Below are positions 27,447 through 36,968 of a DNA stretch of 64,000 nt, piece by piece. Positions within the stretch are counted from its first letter, which is position 1, and the number at the start of each line of letters is the position of its first letter. Origin of the DNA: Morella rubra (taxonomy: Eukaryota; Streptophyta; Magnoliopsida; Fagales; Myricaceae); NCBI GenBank assembly GCA_003952965.2, contig CM025852.1:22042280-22106279 (forward strand). Direction: 5' to 3'. Position numbers and translations under genes: made by a program. The notes beneath the pieces are model-generated. The model was not told the origin of the DNA and searched no databases. It saw only the letters and a list, made by a program, of their open reading frames with translations.

Positions 27447-28356
27447 CTTCTTTTTTCACCCCCTTTTTTCTTTCGACCAAAGGGAGAACTTCCAAACCTT
27501 TAAGAAATCACATAGAACTGCCTCTTTGGACTGGATTTAGATGCTTGGAAACAAGACTTTCTTGAACTTATTCAAAGAACAAATATGGAGGTATTTATCT
27601 TGGAGCAAAATAGTTGACAGAAAATTGCACGAGTCTACGTGGTTGACAGGTTGAACTGCTAATTATTATCACCTTTACCAGCCACAACATCCACCAACTT
27701 TTCAAAGTTCAAATCTAAATTTACTCCTGATTTTCCAACCAGATTCATGAATGAAGGAAAAAGATCAGCTAGATTAGACAATCCCTCTTATATCATTTTC
27801 CATGAACTCATCATTGACAACTCTATCCATGCATGCTTTAATCCGCCTGCAAATATCGATGGCCATTCCACTTGCACTGTTGCTGAACAGTCTCTCTCGC
27901 AGTTGTCAAGCACAACTCCGTAGCTGGCTTCCTGGTGCCAACTACAGTGACCTGCTAGACAATTGCCTTCAGAAATGAATCCACTTTAAACCACCATACC
28001 ACAGCAGTTGAATTACCAGCAAGATTGCCTTAATGGTAACCTAAGATGGCCAACAACATATAAATCCTCCTTTCATGTGTTACTAGAATGATTGTATGCT
28101 TTTATAGTCCCCCACCCTTGAAAATTAGGTGATTTTGCTAAAATGGAGCATGTTTCTTGTTATTTTCTCTTTCTTTTCACCCTATTTGACACTGTCCTCA
28201 AATGGATCTAGTAGCAGAAAATTTTTGGTGCTTCCTATATAGAATTCAGAAATGCCATATTATTAACGTTCATACTTGAGTGTCATTTTGAGGCATCTCT
28301 TCATGCAATCGCTGCAGGTTAAATACGTGTGCTTGGGGAATATGAACAGCAATTAA
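26806..28356 (+). pseudogene. ALDH5F1: Succinate-semialdehyde dehydrogenase (ALDH5F1) 3' gene fragment
   Basis: The C-terminal part of the mitochondrial enzyme that oxidises succinate semialdehyde in the GABA shunt. Four exons: about 26806-26891, 27088-27194, 27279-27356 and 28318-28356, with proper GT-AG sites and consistent phases. The last three are open and read YIFTNNMQRSWRVSEALEYG, then [20 protein letters not shown] and VKYVCLGNMNSN with a normal stop. The first visible exon has an extra C between TTT and AAA (near 26845) that shifts the frame before KTEDEAIHLANDTNA. No upstream exons (cofactor-binding or catalytic Cys region) are recognisable. I call it a truncated pseudogene; a functional gene would need most of its exons elsewhere. 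G to R in FGRYK is also unusual. Confidence 0.8.
27391..27440 (+). repeat. Poly-A tract in the last ALDH5F1 intron
   Basis: An almost pure A run of about 50 bp, broken only by ct near 27402, lies shortly after the third preserved exon. No transposon ends were recognised beside it. Confidence 0.9.
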
Positions 28357-29145
28357 TGTCCAAGATCTGCACTTGGAACATTGCCAAGCTTACGGCAAAT
28401 GGTGGAACCTGCTACCCCTTTTTATCAACCTGAAAAGCTAACCGTCTGTCAGCGTTCCGAGTATGGTTGACTTGAAGACAGAAGGAAGACTGCAATCTCA
28501 ACCGTCCAACATACTTGTGAGACGATGAAAATATCAGTTTCAGGGGATGTATCCAAAATAAGTTGGCTTGTCAAGGCCTAGTTGAGTTAAGCTGTACCTT
28601 GTTGGCCATATTATTGTTAACCCTCACTCTTTGGTGAAGTCTGGTTCACACCGATAAATTCAATCTTAATAAAACTGAAGTTTTGGCAGGATAAACAAGT
28701 GCATGTATCTTATAGTCAAGAAACACCTTGCAGCACTCAAACTGGTTAGGATGAATTCCCTGATGGATTGAGATCCTCTCTAATTCATTGTCCAAATTGG
28801 ATGGTCTAATTTAAAGAAGAGACACACAATAGATGTAGGAGTTATAATATTCAATGTTGACGGTATTAACTGACGGGCATCAAATTGGATAGGATCTAGA
28901 TCTTTTCCTGATCTTCATGGTTTATCTATGCGCGTTTTTCAGAACTTATATATATTGACTTTTAAGTTTTTGCATATAAGGTTAGGGAAATTGGCCGAGT
29001 TTCATCTTAACACGAGTAATATGTACTTTTTGACAGGATATAAATTTAAGATAATTTAAATTTGGTTCTTTAAGCAAGGAGTCTGTTTTCGAGAATCCAC
29101 CCACCACTTTTAGAAAAACGGAAAGTAGCATTAAACTCCAAAAAG

Positions 29146-29331
29146 GTGCCCGCGTTTAAATTGGGTGAGGATCAGCAGAAGACAATTTATGAATTGACAC
29201 AGGCTCACCCCCACGATGAAAGAAGATTGGCCAGGCGTTTACAGATCTATTCTGGGAGTTATGATCCAAATAGAAGCTGGGCCAGGACTTATAATCTGCA
29301 GAAGAAAAGCCTTGAGGAAACTTGTGATTGA
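29146..29331 (+). CDS. Short unidentified reading frame (61 codons), possible gene fragment
   Basis: An open frame starting at GTG with no ATG. It has coding-like composition: LGEDQQKTIYELTQAHPHDE, then RRLARRLQIYSGSYDPN and SWARTYNLQKKSLEETCD. I do not recognise the family. It ends 25 bp before the fold-back element at 29354 and may be a scrap of an exon. No splice context could be fixed. Confidence 0.25.
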   Translation: MPAFKLGEDQQKTIYELTQAHPHDERRLARRLQIYSGSYDPNRSWARTYNLQKKSLEETCD

Positions 29332-29353
29332 AACTATACTACTAAATTAGCTA

Positions 29354-29902
29354 GGGGCTTAATTAGTCCATTAATTTTTGGGGTATGACCGAATTTCAAA
29401 CTGGTCCATAGGGTTTATTTCATCCTATATTAGTCTTTATAGATTCATTTGTGTCTTAAAGTGATCATTCTGTTGATTTAGTTGGTTCCGTTAACGGAAT
29501 AAATCTCATTTGGCTAACGAAGACACATCACCACCAATCACAAGTAGTCATGTGGTTCTGAGTCACTCGGGGTGCATTGTCTTAACAAAAAAATCTGTCC
29601 AACACGGTGCTATTAGCTGGTGTTTTAGGTCTAGGTGGTGTAGACAATTTGATGTGAATTTTAAATTAACATTAACCAATTCAACTTAGCAATTTGAGTG
29701 AATTGAAGACACGTGGTTGTTTGCAATTGGTGGTGATGTGTCCCTATTTGTCACGTGGGATTTATTCTGTTAATATAGAGAGTTGACAGAATGATCACTT
29801 CAAGACATGAAGAATTCCTCATGAATTAGTTTAGAAAGAAATAAACTTTAGGAATCAGTTTGAGATTCGGTCATACCTCAATGACTAATGAACTAATTAA
29901 AC
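29354..29902. mobile_element. Fold-back / long-inverted-repeat element, about 550 bp
   Basis: Left arm (about 29354-29550) and right arm (about 29730-29902) are imperfect inverted copies of about 200 bp. Shared blocks include gtatgaccgaat, tgatcattctgt and acacatcaccaccaat. The arms are separated by about 180 bp of AT-rich sequence. The flanks ttagctag and ttagttag may be a worn target duplication. Long arms suggest a Mutator-type MITE. There is no coding capacity. Confidence 0.75.
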
Positions 29903-31815
29903 TTAGTTAGGTTGAGCGAAAAGAAAAGGGAAAATTCACAAAAAAGGAAGAAAAAAGAAAAAGGTTAAAAAAAAGGTGGGATGTTTAGGTCATTTGCTGC
30001 TCGTGTTCTGCGGGGCCTCAGAGGATGGATGTGCAATTCCATCGAACTTATTGTCAAAAAGGATCTGAATATGACAAAGGAATGTCATATATTCCCCACT
30101 ACAATGTAACTTTCAGGATCCTCTAAGCAATCACACGTACCCCTCCGATCATTCTCATCTCAAATCCTTCCTAATCTCTGACTTAAATCATCTACCGTTC
30201 AATCTAATTCTTAATATATATATATATATATATATAGTGACCACTGACCACAGTTGCCGCAACAAAGTAATGGAGGGCGCACCGGCCAGGCCGCTATAGC
30301 TATCAGATCTTTGGAGGAGGAACTAGATAGAAAAAGGGAGAAGCTTTGCAAAGTATTCAAAATTGGAGATAGACATACATGGGTCCCGCAAGTTCACCAT
30401 GAAGGAATATATTCATTTTTAAAAAAGAATAATTCCCTGGAGAACATAAAGATGCTTGATATTCAAGCAAACATGCCCTTAATACCAAGCCAACCCACTT
30501 TTCCACTGGCTTCTAGCTTTGACACTTAATCAACTAAAAGTTAAACTCCAACTTTGCTTGAATATATTATAAAGCGAGGCTAGCTAGGGAGAGAGCCAAG
30601 GTGACAGTAACTGTACTAGTCTACAGAGAGGAATCTGCAAATCTAAGGTTGTTCGGTTGTGGTGTTTTTTTGAGAATTTTTTGTGTTTTAAAATTTTTAA
30701 GTGATGTTAATTTTATTGGTATGCGTATTTTAATTATTTTTATGTAGTGTTAAAAATGATGTTTGGTTGTAGAATATTTTGTATTATGAGAATTCAAAAA
30801 AATCTTGAAAATTTTTTTTAACCGAACTCTTCTAAATGAATTCTCTGATCTCTTTTTTCTTCTTTGCGTACGTTTTTCTCTAATTTCTCATATTATAGGA
30901 AAGCTATAGCTAGCTGCCAATCAATCAGTTTCATATTGTAAGCTAAGCGTGTGGCGGTGGGAGAAGGAATTTCTAGAGTCCAAGCTATCTATCTACAACT
31001 AGCTAGAGATCGGCCGCCTACAAAATAAGCTAATTTAATATATTGTCGAACTGGCAAGAAAGCAGTGGCTTAATGATGCGTAAAGTACTATTATGTGGGA
31101 CCTTATCAAATTTTTTCTCTACTGGGCGGGACAAACACAAACTTATATATGCATGTATTTTGACTGTTGAAGGTGTGGAAATTAATTCTTGACGATAAAA
31201 TTATTCGTATAATCAAGATTTTTGGGAGAGGAATCTTCCTTTAATTGCAAAAGAAGAAAGCATCTATTCCCATTTGGATTTGGGTGATCAACAGCATGCA
31301 CTATATGATCTCTCTTTGCATTTGACATACTTCATCCTTTGCATGGGCTTTACGAGAGAGAGAGAGAGAGCAGCTAATTGGTGCCGCTCTTACTCATCCT
31401 CCTTAGCTTTTCTTACTATTTAATGGTTGTGGGGTCCTTGTGTTTGACTCTATTTATAACTTTTTCAATGTTATGGTTTGGAAGGGAGTAGGAATGCATG
31501 GGAGGACAAGCTTCAATTCTACAAAAGTGATAAGGGAATGACGCAGAAGAAGCTTTAGAAGTAGAAGGTCCCCCACTCCCGTCATCAAAAGCGCTCCACA
31601 GACGAAATCCTTTTGCCTTCGTGATATTGATGTTCAATTTCTATACATTTTGAACCACAGACCTAAAGTCACTTCCATATTGTGTTTGTTTTTTAGTACT
31701 TTCTCTTTCGCAAAATGAAAATCTCCATATCTGGATCGTTAACCTTCTACTTCATCAATACTTCATTAATTATGCATTAATTAGTTCTTGGTCAGTACGA
31801 CGATCATCACACAAG
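29903..31815. other. Intergenic with (AT)n and (GA)n repeats and a possible MITE; no gene recognised
   Basis: (AT)n at about 30217-30236 and (GA)n at about 31352-31370. The 30650-30835 stretch is bounded by ttcggtt and inverted aaccgaa, a possible short AT-rich MITE. The frame at 30254-30529 contains a charged segment (RSLEEELDRKREKL) but no recognised domain. Confidence 0.5.
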
Positions 31816-32306
31816 CACGGGGGAGGGCGAATAGGGGCCACTACCCCGGTTGGCTCCCCCCCCAAAAAAAATTTTACACCTAATTTTTATATTTATTTTT
31901 TTATAATTTTTTTTACCAACCCGCCCCATTGTGAATATTCTTGTGTTTCATCAACCAAAATATTTGTGAAAATGCTGAAAATATTTTATTTATGTGTTCA
32001 TTTGTGAATATACTTGTGAAAATGCTGAAAATGTTTCATTTATGTGTTCATTTGTGAATATACTTGTGAAAATGCTGAAAATGTTTCATTTATGTGTTCT
32101 GTTTTACTAAGAATATATATAAATACTAAAAATATATAAATTAGTTGGTGCTCCATTGCTGTCTTGAACAACAAGAATTTTTAGTCTTTAATTTTTGATA
32201 TTTTAACTTTTAAGACATTTTTTTACATTACGCAGTAATTTTTTTTTTTGGTCATTTTCTCTTAAGAGTTTGCCCCCCTTCCATTACATTCTTGGCTCCG
32301 CCACTG
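31816..32306 (-). mobile_element. Non-autonomous hAT-like element, copy B (491 bp)
   Basis: Same family as 10199-10632, in opposite orientation. Ends read CACGGGGGAGGGCG and, reverse-complemented, CAGTGGCGGAGCCAAG. Perfect 8-bp duplications cacacaag flank it (31808-31815 and 32307-32314). It differs from copy A by an internal 50-bp tandem repeat at 31966-32099. Confidence 0.85.
31966..32099 (+). repeat. 50-bp tandem repeat, about 2.7 copies, inside the hAT-like element
   Basis: Units start with gtgaaaatgctgaaaat at 31966, 32016 and 32066 and are nearly identical. The last unit is truncated. Confidence 0.9.
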
Positions 32307-32315
32307 CACACAAGG

Positions 32316-32370
<55 letters not shown>
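32316..32370 (+). repeat. Compound (TA)n(TG)n microsatellite
   Basis: About 14 TA units pass directly into about 14 TG units. It starts one base after the target duplication of the hAT-like element. Confidence 0.95.
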
Positions 32371-33554
32371 ACCATATCACTGCTATAATTAGCTAAAAAT
32401 AAATACAGCTTTAAATCATGTCACGAACTAAAACCTATTTCGACAACTAACAAAAATACACAAGTCGATCTGGGCTAGAAATAGATTATAATTCGAGAAA
32501 CAAACCTTATTTCTGTGTCAAGCTTATAACAGATATCAAGAAGTAGCTAGGCGTTTTGAGGTAAGTTGATGCTGGTGTTTTATAGTGTCAGTGAAAGCTG
32601 ATATATATGAAAATGGATCAAGTCCCAGCATAACATATTGCGTTGATGTTCATCTCCCTATACCCACAACTCTCTTTAAAGTGTTTTTTCTTCTTCTTCT
32701 TCTTCTTCTTCTTCTCCTCTCTCTTCTCTCTCTCTCTCTCTCTCAAGACTTTGAAAAGGCTGCGGAATTCAAATACAATGAGAAATCAAAGATCAACTAA
32801 TTGGAGAAGAAACCCGTACATCCGCTGCTTCTGAGAATTAGAAGCCGTTTTCCAAAACTAATAAACGATCACTCGATCATCTTTTGTTTATAACCAAATT
32901 AATGAACGCATGCTGCAGGCATGCATAGCTGGTAACTTCTGTTTTTTAAAATTTTAGAAACCCTTTGAAATGCTTACAATATAAACCCTCAGTTTGAGAA
33001 AAAGCCCACCCCTGAAAATGGACCCAAAAAAGTGAGGCAAAAATCAGAAGAAAAAAAAAACTGATTACTCCCACATGAGAAACATGCACGGTAAGGCTAT
33101 TTAATCGGATATATAGAGGAAGAATCTCCGAAACATAAATTGTGTGCCTAGCATCATGAAAACCTTTTTATTGGTAATGACATAAAGCATGTCTTTGCGT
33201 TCTGGCCATGATAGCTGATAGATTTGTGGGTTCATCATAATTAAGCTGAAAAGGGGTCGTACTACGAAACAGAAGGATCGAAATGAGTCATGGCCTAATG
33301 AAAATTATGTTTACAATGCATGCAAGAGCATTGTTCCACCAAAAGAAGGATAAAGTGCTACAATATTGCCCATCATCATGATTGCATACGGGGTCTCACT
33401 CAAATCTTCGTGCCAAAAAAGCTTCACGTGGTAGAAGAATAGAATACAAAAGATATACTCCTCTTTTGTGATATCAAAAGATGTACAAATTGCTAGTCTC
33501 AGATTACAGATGATCATTTCATCCAAAAGAAAAGGTATTGAGAAATATAAAGAT

Positions 33555-33586
<32 letters not shown>

Positions 33587-33750
33587 AAGCTATAAATATT
33601 GTTTAAGAAAGAAAAAAATCGCCACGAGTATATCTATCACGTATTTAGTTTTTTGTCCTCTCATTCTTGAAAGAGTATATCAGTACAGAGTGAGAGAGAA
33701 TCTTTTCACAAAGGAAGGCCCGCATATTAGAAATAGGCACTTTATTTTAT
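32371..33750. other. Intergenic upstream of APL; contains pyrimidine microsatellites
   Basis: (CTT)n passing into (CT)n at 32688-32744 and (CT)n at about 33555-33587, some 350 bp before the APL start codon. Pyrimidine-rich tracts are common in plant promoters and leaders, but no specific sites can be assigned. Confidence 0.6.
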
Positions 33751-33930
33751 CTTTTTTTCCGATATACTTAATATTTGCTTTTATGCAAGGATAGCTTGTC
33801 CTCTGTGTTTTCTATTAGAGAAGCCAAAGCCCCCCGCCATCTTCTTCAAAAGCGCACCCTATTCTTCCCTATTTGCATCGCATTTGTTCTTGAATCTCTT
33901 GGTATTCCCAGAGTCCCTGAGAGAGGGAGA

Positions 33931-35748
33931 ATGTTCCAGCACAAGAAGCCCTCAACTATGAATTCCCATGACAGACCCATGTGTGTTCAAGGTGACTCTG
34001 GCCTTGTCCTCACCACAGACCCTAAGCCCCGCCTTCGGTGGACTGTGGAGCTCCATGAACGATTTGTTGATGCCGTCACTCAGCTCGGAGGGCCTGATAG
34101 TGAAGTTTCTTTCCAATGTTCTACTTACCCTTACATACTACATACTGCCGTTCTTCTCTCGCATCTTCAATCTTTGTATTTACCATATACTGATTTTATT
34201 GCTTTCTTTTGCCTCCTCTCTTTCTCTGAGTGCAGAGGCCACACCCAAAACCATCATGAGAGTCATGGGTGTGAAGGGTCTCACCCTTTACCACCTCAAG
34301 AGCCACCTACAGGTTTGAATACAACAATTAATTTCATCCTTCTTTTGCTTTCACCTTTTTGTGGAGTTCCGGATATTTGGTTGGCTCGACAATTTCTTTT
34401 CCTTTTCCCGTTTCGTATATTTTAAAAGTATTTTTTCTTCTACCGGATCAGAAATTCAGGCTTGGGAAGCAACCCCACAAGGAATTCAATGATCACTCGA
34501 TTAAGGATGGTATGAGAGGTGACTCTTCTTTCCAGGGTTCCTTTATTTCTTGGGACTATTTCCTGTTATTTTATATTCTAGAAATTCACATCACATAGCC
34601 AATTACCTTTGTTGCAGCTTCAGCTTTAGAACTTCCGAGAAATACTGCCTCTTCATCCGGAATAGTGGCCCGCAGCATGACTGAGTACGTATCATGCTTT
34701 CTTCTTCTTCTTTTGGGAATTACATGGCGAAACTATATATCTAATTAAATCTCGGTGAAAAGAAGGGGTCTATTTTGGTTTTCGGTTTTTATTTTTAACC
34801 TAATACTAGAACGAATCGCCTAAGTCTGTCTTCTGATTGTACTCGGGATCGATGGGGGTTTGGGTTTTCATTATATCTGTGAAACTGTATATAACAGTAA
34901 CTCACACATGGTCGATGCGATTAGGATGCAAATGGAGGTGCAAAGAAGACTGCATGAACAGCTAGAGGTAAACAATTTCCAGACAGCTTTATCTTATCTC
35001 CTCTATTTTTTAAATTTCGCTTCACGATAAAATTTAATCCCGCAATTCTGCCATGAGCATATATATCCTAAATAGATTTCGGTACATATGGCAGGTGCAA
35101 AGACGTCTTCAGTTGAGGATTGACGCCCAAGGAAAATACATGCAGAGTATATTGGAGAAAGCTTGTCAAACCCTTGCTGGTGAAAGCATGGCATCTGGAA
35201 GCTATAAGGGAATTGGTAATCAAGGCCTCCCTGACATGGGAGCAATGAAAGACTTTGGCTCCCCTCTCAACTTTCCATCTTTTCAAGACCTCAACATATT
35301 TGGAGGTGACCAACTTGACCTTCAACAGAACATCGACAGGCCACCACTTGAGGGATTCATGCAAAATAATGATAATAGTTGTCTGGGCAAGAAAAGGCCT
35401 AGCCCTTATAGTGGTAGTGGGAAGAGCCCCTTGCTCTGGCCCGATGATCTCCGTCTGCAAGACTTGGGAACAGCTGCATCTTGTCTTGGGCCACAAGATG
35501 ATCCTTACAAAGGCGAACATATTCAGATTGCACCGCCATCGATGGATAGAGGTTCAGACATGGATCCCATAACAGACATTTACGAAACAAAGCCGGCACT
35601 CCAGGGTGATGCTATGGGTGAAAAGAAATTTGAAGCGTCTGCAAAGCTTGAAAGGCCATCACCACGAAGAGCACCACTTTCTACGGACAGGATGAACACT
35701 ATGATCAATACCGGTGTCATGCCACAAGGAAGGAATTCACCATTTTAG
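33931..35748 (+). CDS. APL: APL (ALTERED PHLOEM DEVELOPMENT) MYB-CC / GARP transcription factor
   Basis: Predicted nuclear transcription factor required for phloem identity in Arabidopsis. Exons: 33931-34099, 34236-34312, 34452-34509, 34618-34684, 34898-34967 and 35095-35748, all GT-AG and in phase, giving 364 residues. Residues 1-30 (MFQHKKPS, MCVQGDSGLVLTTDPKPRLR) match APL. The GARP/MYB-like DNA-binding domain spans about 33-86 (RWTVELHERFVDAVTQLGG, VMGVKGLTLYHLKSHLQKFR). The MYB-CC coiled coil with LHEQLE spans about 134-178. The C-terminus keeps LGKKRPSP and ERPSPRRAPLS. The start is the first in-frame ATG of the open frame and matches the family start. A tiny upstream frame (ATG CAA GGA TAG at 33783) may lie in the leader. 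An alternative acceptor for exon 5 is reported separately. The gene looks intact. Confidence 0.95.
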
Positions 35749-36937
35749 ATCATTACTTAGATGTACGTAAGTGACTTTTAAGCCTTGAGATCTAGGGTTT
35801 TGGGCTTGAAAATTAGGAGTTCAGCTAGGGTTTCAACTGAAAAACTATGGTATAATGCCTTGCATGGCAAAATCTTATGAGTTATTGTTATTCTAACTTA
35901 TACATTGGTAATGTACTGTGAACCAGGTTATATGTTCTTCATTCTTCTTACTCTGATATAACTCATAGCTTATAATCCATGATGTCGGCCGGTTACCGCG
36001 GGCGCCTTTGACATCCCATAATCGGAGCAAGCCCTTTGCATGTTCGGCTTGGAACCAGAGGAACTACTACTTTTCTCCCTCCACTTACATCGGTTATTTT
36101 CTCTTTAATTGTCCTTTACTTTTCGGGTGGATTAGCATGCCACATACCTTGTCTACATTAAGTAAAGAACATTTATTCAAAAAAAAGACCAAATTAGAAA
36201 CAGAAGAGGAAAAAAATCACATGCATATGTTTTTTTTCTGCATTGCCTTGGACTGATGTCATGCCCGGACCGGAGCATGCAGTCGTTTTTTCTTATTCGT
36301 TTCTGGTTGTTCGGATGCAATAACCTTTTCTAACTGTTTGCTTTTTGACTTATAGTTACTATAAGTTAGTTACTCCGATGATTGCAGACAGAACCCTTGT
36401 GGAATTTAAAGAAACAAAACAATATGACCCCCATCAAAGGCAAAGATAGCGTTTTGGGGAATATATGCAACATCCAAGGAAAAAAGAAAAAAAACAATGT
36501 TTTAAAGTATCTGCATGTTAGTGTAGCTAGATGTCGAAAGAGGCTCCTTTCTCTTGAATGAAAACCAATCTCCTACGAGAGAAACCGACCAAAAGTATCC
36601 ATCTTTCATGCTCTTTTATCTTCTTTAGTACGCCATATTCCTCTGGTATCAAACAAAGAGGACAACCAGGGTAGCTTTAATATATATTCATCATTAACTG
36701 TACATCTGGAGTCACTCGGAAATCTCGGCCGGTTCACTAATAGGTTTTAAGCAGTTGCATGCATGGTGTAATAGCCCCAAATAACAGCATTGTAATTTAT
36801 ACACTTCAGTGGGTTTCTTACAGATCTTCCCAATAAATATAAATCCACCGTCTGTCATATATATCGTAATTTCTAACACAATCGTATGGCAGCTTTCCTA
36901 AAAAAAACATGTTTCGGATAGTACTATATATATATAT

Positions 36938-36968
<31 letters not shown>

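Noticed and set aside
26806-28356. Treating the ALDH5F1 exons as a working gene.
   Set aside because: The first visible exon is frameshifted and no upstream exons are recognisable.
33775-34425. A 216-codon frame extending the APL first exon both ways.
   Set aside because: Its upstream start is a TTG and its downstream part is read-through of intron 1; family alignment fixes ATG at 33931 and the donor at 34100.
35068-35520. 150-codon antisense frame under the APL last exon.
   Set aside because: It is the reverse shadow of the conserved APL coding exon.
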